Source of the DNA: Streptomyces guryensis
GTDB taxonomy: Bacteria; Actinomycetota; Actinomycetes; Streptomycetales; Streptomycetaceae
Length of the DNA: 64,000 nucleotides
Direction: 5' to 3'
Assembly (NCBI RefSeq): GCF_021261325.1
Contig: NZ_JAJSBI010000012.1
Span: forward strand, 124,001 to 188,000
Position 1 is the stretch's first letter, and each line of letters begins with the position of its first letter. The translations under genes were made by a program, and so were the position numbers. Under the pieces are notes generated by a model. It was not told the origin of the DNA and did no database searches. It worked only from the letters and a program-made list of their open reading frames with translations. Below, piece after piece: positions 43,007 to 51,266 of this stretch.

Positions 43007-43873
43007 CTAGGGTGTACGAGCGATCAGGTACCGGAACACGTTCGGCATCCACACCGTGCCGTCCCGGCGCTGATACGGGTGCAGGGCCTCCGCCAGCTCC
43101 TTGTCGACCTGTGCCTGGTCCGTCGCCGAGATCGCCGCGTCGAACAGGCCCGTCGACAGCAGGCCCCGTACCGCGCTGTCCATGCCGGCGTACCCGAACG
43201 GACAGGCGACCCGTCCGGAGCCGTCGGGCTTCAGGCACGCCCGCTGGGCGACCTCCTCCAGGTCGTCGCGGAGGGCGGGGCGCCAACTGCCCGTGCCGCG
43301 CAGCGGATCCGCCAGCCGGGTGGCCACCCGCAGCACGGACGAGGTGGTGCAGCGTTCCGGCGGACCCCAGCCGGCGAGCACCACGGGCGCCCCGCGCCCG
43401 ACGAGCGGGGTCGCTGCCTGCAACAGCCCGCGGAGCCCCTCCGAGTCGCCCGCCAGACACCCGATCGGCTCGAAGGCCGTCACCAGGGTGAACGCGGGCG
43501 TCTCCGCGTCGCCCGCGGCCACGATGTCTTCGGGTGAGCCGTCGACGATCCGGGCGTCGGCACGCGCGCGCGTGGCCCACGCCTGCGGGAGCAGCCGCTC
43601 CCGCGCGAGAGCCAGTCGTTCGGGGGAGGATCGGTCGACGCCGGTGACCGCCGCGCCTCTGCGGGCCGCCGTCAGAAGGGCCAGCCCGCTGCCGCAGCCG
43701 AGGCCCAGCAGCCGTGTGCCGGGGCCCACTTCGAGTCGCTCGTAGACGGCCTCGTAGAGCGGGACCAGCATCCGCTCCTGGATCTCGGACCAGTCACGCG
43801 CGCGTGCACACAGGTCCACACGGGGCGCCTCGCCCGTATGGGGCGGGTGCTGCCGCACGAGCGTAGGTGTCAT
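43007..43873 (-). CDS. Class I SAM-dependent methyltransferase
   Basis: A 288-residue Rossmann methyltransferase: motif I RLLGLGCGSGLALLTAARRG with the acidic VTGVDRSS strand following. The rest shows no recognised substrate domain. Possibly small-molecule methylation; cannot be narrowed. The 3' end converges on ftsH with a 12-bp gap; the ATG start is divergent from proS, 199 bases apart. Confidence 0.83.
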   Translation of the reverse strand: MTPTLVRQHPPHTGEAPRVDLCARARDWSEIQERMLVPLYEAVYERLEVGPGTRLLGLGCGSGLALLTAARRGAAVTGVDRSSPERLALARERLLPQAWATRARADARIVDGSPEDIVAAGDAETPAFTLVTAFEPIGCLAGDSEGLRGLLQAATPLVGRGAPVVLAGWGPPERCTTSSVLRVATRLADPLRGTGSWRPALRDDLEEVAQRACLKPDGSGRVACPFGYAGMDSAVRGLLSTGLFDAAISATDQAQVDKELAEALHPYQRRDGTVWMPNVFRYLIARTP

Positions 43874-44034
43874 GTAAAGCGCCCCAATCCGACGAGAGTT
43901 GCCCCTGTACCCGATTCCATGGCCCCCGTGACGTGCGCCCGCGCTCCCCCCGTATGCCAGATAACTCCGCACTCGACCGCTCGTCCAGGGGTAGTGGGGC
44001 CCCGCTTGTGGGTTGCATATGCGGGCGAAAAGAA

Positions 44035-44065
44035 TTCACGTCCCGGCAACGTGGGCCCCTACCAT
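44035..44065 (+). promoter_or_regulatory. Candidate promoter giving a leaderless proS mRNA
   Basis: TTCACG at 44035-44040 and TACCAT at 44060-44065 (19-base gap) would start transcription at about 44073, the proS ATG itself, and no Shine-Dalgarno is seen before that ATG. Leaderless mRNAs are common in Streptomyces. Read by eye only. Confidence 0.3.
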
Positions 44066-44072
44066 CGCGCCC

Positions 44073-45488
44073 ATGGCAAAGGCTCCCGTTCTCACGGCGC
44101 GCGCGGACGACTTCCCGCGCTGGTACCAGGACCTGATCACCAAGGCCGAGCTGGCCGACAACGGCCCGGTGCGCGGCACCATGGTGATCCGACCGTACGG
44201 GTACGGGCTGTGGGAGCGGATGCAGGCCGACATGGACGCCCGGATCAAGGAGACGGGCACCCAGAACGCGTACTTCCCGCTGCTCATCCCGCAGTCGTAC
44301 TTCGCCAAGGAGGCCGACCACGTCGAGGGCTTCGCGCCGGAGCTGGCCGTGGTCACCCATGGCGGCGGCAGGGAACTGGAGGAGCCCGCGGTCGTCCGCC
44401 CCACCTCCGAGATGATCGTCAACGACTACTTCTCGAAGTGGGTGCAGAGCTACCGCGACCTGCCTCTGAAGATCAACCAGTGGGCGAACGTGGTCCGTTG
44501 GGAGCTCAGGCCCCGTCTCTTCCTCCGTACGACCGAATTCCTGTGGCAGGAGGGCCACACCGCGCACGCCACCTACGAGGAGGCGCGCGACTTCGCCGCA
44601 CACATCCAGCGGCACGTCTACGGGGACTTCGTCGAGAACGTCCTCGCCATGGACTTCGTCTCCGGCCGCAAGACGGCCAAGGAGCGCTTCGCGGGCGCCG
44701 TCAACACCCTCACGCTCGAAAGCATGATGGGCGACGGCAAGGCCCTCCAGATGGTCACCAGCCACGAACTGGGCCAGAACTTCGCCCGGGCCTTCAACAC
44801 CCGGTACCTGTCCAGGGAGGGAACGCAGGAACTCGTCTGGCAGACCTCCTGGGGCTCGACCACCCGCATGATCGGCGCCCTGGTGATGACTCACGGAGAT
44901 GACAACGGGCTCAGGGTCCCGCCGCGGCTGGCGCAGATCCAGGTCGTCGTCCTCGCGATCAAGGGCGACGAGGCGGTTTTGGCCAAGGTCCGCGAGATCG
45001 GTGACCGGTTGACGGCGGCGGGCCTCCGTGTCCACGTCGACGACCGCACCGACACCCCTTTCGGGCGCCGCGCCGTCGACTGGGAGCTGAAGGGCGTGCC
45101 GGTACGCGTCGAGGTCGGGCCCCGTGACCTGGAGAACGGCACGGCGATGCTGGCCCGCCGCATCCCCGGGGGCAAGGAGCCGATGCCGCTCGGCGCCCTC
45201 GTGGGGCTCCTGCCCGCGATCCTCGAGGAGGATCAGGCGCTTCTGCTCGCCCAGTCCCGCGAGCGCCGCGAGTCCCGTACGGCCGACGTGTCGACGATCG
45301 GGGAAGCCGTCGAGGCGGTCGGAGCCGGCGGGTGGGCGCGCATCCCCTGGGCGGAGCTCGGCGAGGAAGGCGAGGCCGCACTGGCCGGGCACGCGGTGAC
45401 CGTACGGTGTCTGGTCGCTGCCGACGGGTCGGTGCCCGACGCCGAGGACGCGCCCGGTAACGTCGCGGTCGTCGCGCGCGCTTACTGA
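44073..45488 (+). CDS. proS: Prolyl-tRNA synthetase, archaeal/eukaryotic type
   Basis: A 471-residue class II synthetase charging tRNA-Pro. Motif 2 is VVRWELRPRLFLRTTEFLWQEGHTAHAT, motif 3 WGSTTRMIGALVMTHGDD, and a C-terminal anticodon-binding domain follows from about residue 290. The sequence style (YFPLLIPQSYFAKEADHVEGFAPE; no editing insertion) is that of archaeal/eukaryotic-like ProRS, not the ~570-residue bacterial type. Start: ATG giving MAKAPVLTARADDFPRWYQD; upstream in-frame starts add about 20 residues. Streptomycetes usually carry a bacterial ProRS elsewhere (not visible here), so this may be a second enzyme. Confidence 0.9.
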   Translation: MAKAPVLTARADDFPRWYQDLITKAELADNGPVRGTMVIRPYGYGLWERMQADMDARIKETGTQNAYFPLLIPQSYFAKEADHVEGFAPELAVVTHGGGRELEEPAVVRPTSEMIVNDYFSKWVQSYRDLPLKINQWANVVRWELRPRLFLRTTEFLWQEGHTAHATYEEARDFAAHIQRHVYGDFVENVLAMDFVSGRKTAKERFAGAVNTLTLESMMGDGKALQMVTSHELGQNFARAFNTRYLSREGTQELVWQTSWGSTTRMIGALVMTHGDDNGLRVPPRLAQIQVVVLAIKGDEAVLAKVREIGDRLTAAGLRVHVDDRTDTPFGRRAVDWELKGVPVRVEVGPRDLENGTAMLARRIPGGKEPMPLGALVGLLPAILEEDQALLLAQSRERRESRTADVSTIGEAVEAVGAGGWARIPWAELGEEGEAALAGHAVTVRCLVAADGSVPDAEDAPGNVAVVARAY

Positions 45489-45553
45489 TACAGAGCCCTT
45501 CCGCCGCGAGCGCGACCGAAACGCCTCTTGCGCACCTGCGGATCACAACCGCA

Positions 45554-45582
45554 CCGGCGCGTGGACATCGTCTACGCGCCGG
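45554..45582 (+). terminator. Hairpin after proS
   Basis: CCGGCGCGT (45554-45562) pairs with ACGCGCCGG (45574-45582) over an 11-base loop, 65 bases after the proS stop. No T run, but likely a terminator. Confidence 0.5.
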
Positions 45583-45749
45583 GTCGTAGAGCAGGCTACG
45601 TACCGGCTTGGGATGAGCTGTGAGGTTTCTCCGCAGATCAGCGCACCCGCCCTCGTCGGGACGCATCAGCGGCAACTGACGGGTACGTGCAAATTATTTG
45701 GGATGGCCCGGAATAGGAACACATTCGAGGCCCCGCTCGTTGTCATTAC

Positions 45750-46346
45750 GTGAGCACGACACAGACACCACCTGTTCTCGCCGCAGAGCTGGCAGAGGCG
45801 TGGGCCGACATCCAGCGGTACCACCCCGAGCTGCCCGACCTTGCCGCGCCAGAGTCCCTGATCGGAGAGTCGTCGTCCGCGTGCGGTCACGAGCTCTCCT
45901 TCGAGCGACTGCTCCATGAGGCAGTCCATGGCATCGCCGCCGCGCGCGGCGTGCGCGACACGTCCCGCGCCGGCCGGTACCACAACCGCAGATTCCTCGC
46001 GATCGCCGAGGAGCTGGGCCTGGACCACCCCGAGGAACCGCATCCCAGTAGCGGCTTCTCGCTGGTCACGCTCAACCCCGAGGCAAAGCGCCGCTACCGC
46101 CCGACCATCGAGCGGCTGCAGCGCGCCCTGAAGGCCCATACGGCTGCCACCTCCGCCGACACCCCGAAGAGCTTCCGCGGCCCGGCGGCGCGGCACGGCT
46201 CCTCCGGGGGCGGGGTGCGAGTGAAGGCGGTGTGCGACTGCGGCCGTAACGTACGGGTCGTCCCGTCGGTGCTGGCGCAGGCGCCGATCGTCTGCGGGGG
46301 GTGCGGGAAGCCGTTCCGCATTCCCGAGGTGGTGGGCGCGGCGTAG
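45750..46346 (+). CDS. SprT-like zinc metalloprotein
   Basis: A 198-residue protein, GTG start. HEAVH (56-60) with a third ligand candidate in RYHNRRFLAIAEELGL (His78) is a SprT/zincin pattern, and the C-terminal CDCG...CGGCGK is a small zinc ribbon, as in SprT-like proteases (SPRTN, SprT). Those of eukaryotes cut DNA-protein crosslinks; a bacterial role is not established. The region upstream is AT-richer, consistent with its own promoter. Between proS and rpsP. Confidence 0.82.
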   Translation: MSTTQTPPVLAAELAEAWADIQRYHPELPDLAAPESLIGESSSACGHELSFERLLHEAVHGIAAARGVRDTSRAGRYHNRRFLAIAEELGLDHPEEPHPSSGFSLVTLNPEAKRRYRPTIERLQRALKAHTAATSADTPKSFRGPAARHGSSGGGVRVKAVCDCGRNVRVVPSVLAQAPIVCGGCGKPFRIPEVVGAA

Positions 46347-46768
46347 GCGCACGGCGCTCGGTACCGGCATCTCGTGGCTGCCGGTCGGAACGCATTGCGC
46401 CGGGGAGCGCCGCCGTAACCCGCCGAGCCTGCGGGCAGTCGTGCCGCTTGGGGCGGCACGGGTGGGCGCTGGGGGTCCCCCCGCTCGAGCGAAGTCGAGA
46501 GTGGGGGGACACCCCGTGCGCCGGGCCGCGCTACCCACCCCGAGGGCACCTGCAGCGACGGGTGCCTCTCAGTCATGCCCAGGTGCGGCTCGCCACCCCT
46601 CGGCCAAAAGCGACCCGCAGGGTATGGCACAATGGCTAGCTGTACTCGACAGCCGCACAGGAACCCTCTCGCCTCCGGCTGACGCGTCCATCGGGCACTC
46701 GGGTACCGCAACCCCACGCGGCAATCTCGCCGTGCCCAACCACGTCAAAACCAGGAGAACCCACTCCC
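46347..46768. other. 422-bp leader of the rpsP operon with dispersed hairpin repeat
   Basis: No gene supported. It holds GTGCCG..CGGCAC hairpin sequence at 46441-46459 and a stronger hairpin at 46475-46510 (GTCCCCCC with GGGGGGAC, inner CTCGA/TCGAG), both of a kind dispersed in Streptomyces. 46427-46447 is the exact reverse complement of 59047-59067. The last 150 bases are presumably rpsP promoter and leader (CACAAT at 46628 is a possible -10). Not a tRNA. Confidence 0.55.
46475..46510. repeat. Palindromic hairpin repeat upstream of rpsP
   Basis: 8-bp outer stem GTCCCCCC/GGGGGGAC plus an inner CTCGA/TCGAG stem with a GCGAAG loop. The core CGCTCGAGCGAAGTCGAGAG recurs widely in Streptomyces genomes as far as I recall. 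It may end the upstream SprT-like transcript. Confidence 0.7.
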
Positions 46769-47188
46769 GTGGCAGTCAAGATCAAGCTGAAGCGTCTGGG
46801 CAAGATCCGTTCGCCTCACTACCGCATCGTCGTCGCCGACTCCCGCACCCGTCGTGACGGCCGTGCGATCGAGGAGATCGGTCTGTACCACCCGGTGCAG
46901 AACCCCTCGCGCATCGAGGTCGACTCGGAGCGCGCGCAGTACTGGCTGGGTGTCGGCGCGCAGCCGACCGAGCCCGTTCTCGCCATCCTGAAGCTGACCG
47001 GCGACTGGCAGAAGTTCAAGGGCCTGCCCGCCCCGGCTCCGCTGCTCGTGGCCGAGCCGAAGGCTGCCCGCCCGGTGTTCGACGCCCTCGGTGGCGACGA
47101 CGAGGGCAAGGGTGAGGCCATCACCCAGAAGAAGAAGGCTGAGAAGAAGGACGAGGCTCCCGCCGAGTCCGCGTCGACCGAGGCCTGA
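46769..47188 (+). CDS. rpsP: Ribosomal protein S16
   Basis: A 139-residue S16, MAVKIKLKRLGKIRSPHYRI, with the family core in the first ~85 residues and a charged Ala/Glu/Lys extension (KKKAEKKDEAPAESASTEA) typical of actinobacteria. GTG start with AGGAG about 11 bases upstream. First gene of rpsP-khpA-rimM-trmD-rplS. Confidence 0.97.
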   Translation: MAVKIKLKRLGKIRSPHYRIVVADSRTRRDGRAIEEIGLYHPVQNPSRIEVDSERAQYWLGVGAQPTEPVLAILKLTGDWQKFKGLPAPAPLLVAEPKAARPVFDALGGDDEGKGEAITQKKKAEKKDEAPAESASTEA

Positions 47189-47190
47189 GC

Positions 47191-47430
47191 ATGCTCGAGG
47201 AGGCTCTCGAGCACCTCGTGAAGGGCATCGTCGACAATCCTGACGATGTGCAGGTCGCCTCGCGCAACCTGCGCCGTGGGCGCGTCCTCGAGGTCCGGGT
47301 GCATCCCGACGACCTCGGCAAGGTGATCGGCCGCAACGGCCGCACCGCGCGCGCTCTGCGTACCGTCGTGGGCGCCATCGGCGGCCGCGGTGTCCGCGTC
47401 GACCTCGTCGACGTGGACCACGTCCGCTGA
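47191..47430 (+). CDS. khpA: KH-domain RNA-binding protein KhpA
   Basis: A 79-residue single KH domain with the GxxG loop in KVIGRNGRTARALRTV. KhpA binds RNA with KhpB/Jag in Gram-positives. Two bases after rpsP; a conserved position in this operon. Confidence 0.95.
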   Translation: MLEEALEHLVKGIVDNPDDVQVASRNLRRGRVLEVRVHPDDLGKVIGRNGRTARALRTVVGAIGGRGVRVDLVDVDHVR

Positions 47431-47524
47431 CGCCAAACGCAACACCGGCTCGGGCCGGGGAGGGCCACTGCGCCGTCCCCGGCCCGTAGTCGTTACCAGC
47501 CGTTACGACAGGAGATCCTGGGAA

Positions 47525-48067
47525 GTGCAGCTCGTAGTCGCACGGATCGGCCGTGCCCATGGCATCAAGGGCGAGGTCACCGTCGAGGTCCGTACCGACG
47601 AGCCCGAACTGCGGCTCGCACCCGGCGCCGTACTGGCCACCGATCCCGCCTCGACGGGCCCGCTCACCATCGAGACGGGCCGCGTCCACAGCGGCCGTCT
47701 GCTCCTGCGCTTCGAGGGCGTACGCGACCGCAACGCGGCCGAGGCGCTGCGCAACACCCTCCTGATCGCCGAGGTGGACCCGGAGGTGCTCCCCGAGGAG
47801 GAGGACGAGTACTACGACCACCAGCTGATGGACCTGGACGTGGTCACCAAGGACGGCGTCGAGGTCGGGCGCATCACCGAGATCTCGCACCTGCCCTCCC
47901 AGGACCTGTTCATCGTGGAGCGCCCGGACGGCAGCGAGGTCCTGATCCCCTTCGTCGAGGAGATCGTCACGGAGATCGACCTCGAGGAGCAGAAGGCGGT
48001 CATCGACCCGCCGCCCGGGCTGATCGACGACCACGCCGAGATCGCTTCGTCGCGGGACGAGTCGTGA
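47525..48067 (+). CDS. rimM: Ribosome maturation factor RimM
   Basis: A 180-residue 16S rRNA processing factor binding S19. N-terminal RimM barrel (VVARIGRAHGIKGEVTVEVRTDEP) and C-terminal PRC-barrel with YYDHQLMDLDVV and VLIPFVEEIV. GTG start chosen to match the family N-terminus; weak GGGA upstream. Stop TGA overlaps the trmD ATG by one base. Confidence 0.95.
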   Translation: MQLVVARIGRAHGIKGEVTVEVRTDEPELRLAPGAVLATDPASTGPLTIETGRVHSGRLLLRFEGVRDRNAAEALRNTLLIAEVDPEVLPEEEDEYYDHQLMDLDVVTKDGVEVGRITEISHLPSQDLFIVERPDGSEVLIPFVEEIVTEIDLEEQKAVIDPPPGLIDDHAEIASSRDES

Positions 48068-48900
48068 TGCGCCTCGACGTCGTCACGATCTTCCCCGAGT
48101 ACCTGGAGCCCCTGAACGTCTCCCTCGTCGGCAAGGCACGCGCGCGTGGACAGCTCAACGTCCATGTACACGACCTGCGCGCGTGGACGTACGACCGCCA
48201 CAACACCGTCGACGACACCCCGTACGGCGGCGGCCCCGGCATGGTCATGAAGACCGACCCCTGGGGCGACGCCCTGGACTCCGCGCTGGCCGACGGGTAC
48301 GAGACGGGCTCGCACGCACCCGCGCTGATCGTCCCCACCCCCAGCGGCCGCCCCTTCACCCAGGAACTCGCCGTCGAGCTCTCCGAGCGCCCGTGGCTGA
48401 TCTTCACGCCCGCCCGCTACGAGGGCATCGACCGCCGGGTGATCGACGAGTACGCGACCCGGATGCCGGTCCACGAGGTGTCCATCGGCGACTACGTCCT
48501 CGCCGGCGGCGAGGCTGCCGTCCTGGTGATCACGGAGGCCGTCGCCCGCCTGCTGCCCGGCGTCCTCGGCAACGCCGAGTCGCACCGCGACGACTCCTTC
48601 GCACCCGGCGCCATGGCCAACCTCCTCGAAGGCCCCGTCTACACCAAGCCCCCCGAGTGGCGCGGCCGCGACATCCCCGACGTGCTGCTCAGCGGCCATC
48701 ACGGCAAGATCGCCCGCTGGCGCCGCGACGAGGCACTGAGGCGTACGACGGCCAACCGGCCCGACCTGATCGAGCGTTGCGACCCCAAGGCCTTCGACAA
48801 GAAGGACCGGGAGATGCTCTCCATCCTGGGCTGGGCCCCGGATCCGGAGGGGGAGCCGTACGGCCGATTTTGGCGCAGGACAGAGGGCGTGGAAGAATAG
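48067..48900 (+). CDS. trmD: tRNA (guanine(37)-N1)-methyltransferase
   Basis: A 277-residue SPOUT methyltransferase, MRLDVVTIFPEYLEPL. The knotted SAM site shows DDTPYGGGPGMVM, PARYEGIDRRV, and SIGDYVLAGGEAAVL. Modifies G37 of tRNAs to prevent frameshifting. Translationally coupled to rimM; a GTG one codon earlier is possible. Confidence 0.97.
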   Translation: MRLDVVTIFPEYLEPLNVSLVGKARARGQLNVHVHDLRAWTYDRHNTVDDTPYGGGPGMVMKTDPWGDALDSALADGYETGSHAPALIVPTPSGRPFTQELAVELSERPWLIFTPARYEGIDRRVIDEYATRMPVHEVSIGDYVLAGGEAAVLVITEAVARLLPGVLGNAESHRDDSFAPGAMANLLEGPVYTKPPEWRGRDIPDVLLSGHHGKIARWRRDEALRRTTANRPDLIERCDPKAFDKKDREMLSILGWAPDPEGEPYGRFWRRTEGVEE

Positions 48901-49033
48901 GCCGCTGTTGTGCGTCGTCCGGCGTGCGCCCCTGCCACAGGGGGACACGACGCCCGCCCCGACCCGGACAGCATCCTCCAGGAAACCTAGTTACCGCCTA
49001 TGACCTGTGGCATGGGCGAAGAAAGCAGACGAA

Positions 49034-49384
49034 ATGTCTCACCTGCTCGACTCCGTCGACAGCGCGTCGCTGCGCAGCGACGTCCCGGCCTTCCGCCCGG
49101 GTGACACCGTCAACGTCCACGTCCGCGTCATCGAGGGCAACCGCTCCCGTGTGCAGCAGTTCAAGGGCGTTGTGATCCGCCGCCAGGGCGCCGGTGTCCG
49201 CGAGACCTTCACGGTCCGCAAGGTCTCCTTCTCCGTCGGCGTCGAGCGCACCTTCCCGGTGCACACCCCGATCGTCGAGAAGATCGAGCTCGTCACCCGC
49301 GGTGACGTGCGTCGCGCCAAGCTGTACTACCTGCGCGAGCTGCGCGGCAAGGCCGCGAAGATCAAGGAGAAGCGCGACAACTGA
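49034..49384 (+). CDS. rplS: Ribosomal protein L19
   Basis: A 116-residue L19, starting MSHLLDSVDSASLRSDVPAF, with FKGVVIRRQGAGVRETFTVRK family signature. Last ribosomal gene of the operon, 133 bases after trmD, then the signal peptidase cluster in the same orientation. Confidence 0.97.
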   Translation: MSHLLDSVDSASLRSDVPAFRPGDTVNVHVRVIEGNRSRVQQFKGVVIRRQGAGVRETFTVRKVSFSVGVERTFPVHTPIVEKIELVTRGDVRRAKLYYLRELRGKAAKIKEKRDN

Positions 49385-49465
49385 GCTCGCGCCGTCGCTC
49401 GTGAGCCGTAGGCGAGCGAGCCGACAAGAAGGTGCCACAGCGGGGCCGGATAGCATCTGGCCCCG

Positions 49466-50161
49466 ATGGACACCGAAGCACAGCCGACGGAGCGCGACCG
49501 CTCCTCCCGCCCTGGACCAGTGGCTGCGGAGGAACGGTCGCGTTTCGCGTTGGTGTCGAGAATCACCGACTGGCTGCCCGGTGGCTGGACCGCTCCGATC
49601 CTGCTGGCCTGCCTGGTGTTTTTGCTGCTCCTGAACACTTTCGTGGTCCAACCATTCCAAATTCCCAGCGGATCCATGGAAAACGGATTGAGGATCGGCG
49701 ACCGGGTCCTCGTAAATAAGTTGGCGTACCGTTTCGGTGCCGAGCCGCGGCGCGGCGATGTCGTCGTGTTCGACGGCAGCGGGTACTTCGGGAACGCCGA
49801 CTACGTCAAACGCGTCGTGGGCGTGGGGGGAGACCGGGTGGTCTGCTGTGACAAGGAGGGGAGGATCAAGGTGAACGGCCGGTCGGTCGACGAGTCGACG
49901 TTCCTCTACCCCGGTGACAGCCCGTCCACGGTGCCCTTCACCGCCGTCGTGCCCGACGGCACCCTCTTCGTCCTCGGCGACCACCGCAGCGACTCCAGCG
50001 ACTCCCGCGACCACCTGGGCTCGCCCGGCGGAGGCATGATCCCCGTATCGGACGTCATCGGACGGGCCGACTGGATCGTCTGGCCCACCGCCCACTGGAC
50101 CCGCCTGCAGCGTCCCGGCGCCTACGCGCGCGTGCCCGCCGCGGACGGTGCGCATGGGTAA
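49466..50161 (+). CDS. sipW: Type I signal peptidase SipW
   Basis: A 231-residue leader peptidase. One N-terminal span (about 43-61, APILLACLVFLLLLNTFVV), box B IPSGSM with nucleophile Ser70, general base Lys115 in DYVKRVVGVGGD, and box E LGDHRSDSSDSR. Active site faces outside. First of four tandem sip genes, as in S. lividans. Ends over the start of the next gene by 8 bases. Lacks the C-terminal anchor of the others. Confidence 0.9.
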   Translation: MDTEAQPTERDRSSRPGPVAAEERSRFALVSRITDWLPGGWTAPILLACLVFLLLLNTFVVQPFQIPSGSMENGLRIGDRVLVNKLAYRFGAEPRRGDVVVFDGSGYFGNADYVKRVVGVGGDRVVCCDKEGRIKVNGRSVDESTFLYPGDSPSTVPFTAVVPDGTLFVLGDHRSDSSDSRDHLGSPGGGMIPVSDVIGRADWIVWPTAHWTRLQRPGAYARVPAADGAHG

Positions 50162-51266
50162 CCGTGGCAAACCGCGCGGTGCCGCCGACGGCCCGGCCGA
50201 GGGTCTGCTGCCCACCGGGTCCCGCCGCGCCTCCGGCCCGGTGGCCGGGGGCGCCGGCCGCACCCGCGCCGAGCGGCGCAAGCTGCAGCGCAAGGTCAAA
50301 CGAAAGCGCAGGCGCAGCGCGGTCAAGGAGATACCTCTCCTCGTCGGCGTCGCGGTTCTCATAGCCCTGGTCCTCAAGACGTTCCTCGTCCAGGCGTTCG
50401 TGATCCCGTCCGGCTCCATGGAGCAGACGATCCGGATCGGCGACCGGGTCCTGGTCGACAAGTTCACCCCGTGGTTCGGCTCCAAGCCCAAGCGCGGGGA
50501 CGTCGTCGTCTTCAAGGACCCCGGCGGCTGGCTCGCGGACGAGCAGACCACGACCAAGAAGAACGACCCCGTCGTCGTCAAGCAGGTCAAGGAGGGGCTC
50601 ACCTTCATCGGCCTGCTGCCGTCCGACAACGAGAAGGACCTCATCAAGCGGGTCATCGGCGTCGGCGGTGACCATGTCAAGTGCTGTGACGCGCAGGGGC
50701 GGGTGACCGTCAACGGCGTTCCGCTGACCGAGGGCGGCTATCTGTATCCCGGAAACGCCCCCTCCACGCAGCCGTTCGAGATCACTGTCCCGAAGGGGCG
50801 GTTGTGGGTGATGGGCGATCACCGGGGCAACTCCGCGGACTCCCGCGCCCACCAGAACACCCCTTACGGCGGCACGGTCTCCGAGGACTCCGTGGTGGGA
50901 CGGGCGATGGTGATCGCATGGCCCTTCGGTCACTGGACCTCCTTGAAGGAACCTAAAACTTTCTCCTCCGTTTCCAACTCCGTGTCGGGGACGACCGCGT
51001 CCCCGCAGCTGTCGCATAGGGTTGCTCCTGACTATTTCAACGGAACGGTCCAGCTCCCGAGCCCTGCGGAACTCCCGCTCGTTATGGGAGTGGTGGGCCT
51101 GCACCGCGTCTGGGGCAGGCAGCGGCACAGAGTAAGGAGTTGGCGTGGGGGATGTGGCGGTTGGCGCACGGTCCGGACACGACGGCGAGGAGCACCGCGG
51201 ACAGCCCGCGCAAGGGGTTTCCGCAGCCGTCCCGGCCGCGGACAGCGCCGTGACCTCCGGGAGTGA
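50154..51266 (+). CDS. sipX: Type I signal peptidase SipX
   Basis: A 370-residue signal peptidase: basic N-terminus (RRKLQRKVKRKRRR), span at about 60-80, Ser88 in IPSGSM, Lys in DLIKRVIGVGGD, box E MGDHRGNSADSR, and a C-terminal hydrophobic segment (PAELPLVMGVVGLH). The reading frame continues 122 bases into sipY, adding an Arg/Gly-rich tail; SipX of S. lividans is about 320 residues (memory), so the tail may be a frame extension after loss of an earlier stop. Alternative start GTG two codons upstream. Confidence 0.88.
   Translation: MGNRGKPRGAADGPAEGLLPTGSRRASGPVAGGAGRTRAERRKLQRKVKRKRRRSAVKEIPLLVGVAVLIALVLKTFLVQAFVIPSGSMEQTIRIGDRVLVDKFTPWFGSKPKRGDVVVFKDPGGWLADEQTTTKKNDPVVVKQVKEGLTFIGLLPSDNEKDLIKRVIGVGGDHVKCCDAQGRVTVNGVPLTEGGYLYPGNAPSTQPFEITVPKGRLWVMGDHRGNSADSRAHQNTPYGGTVSEDSVVGRAMVIAWPFGHWTSLKEPKTFSSVSNSVSGTTASPQLSHRVAPDYFNGTVQLPSPAELPLVMGVVGLHRVWGRQRHRVRSWRGGCGGWRTVRTRRRGAPRTARARGFRSRPGRGQRRDLRE

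Noticed and set aside
43990..44072. Possible T-box leader upstream of proS
   Set aside because: The leader is too short and has no T-box core or terminator; a leaderless start fits better.
46614..46700. Possible tRNA before rpsP (GGTATGGCACAATGGCTAGC)
   Set aside because: Begins like a tRNA D-arm but no T-arm GGTTCGA, anticodon stem or acceptor pairing could be drawn.
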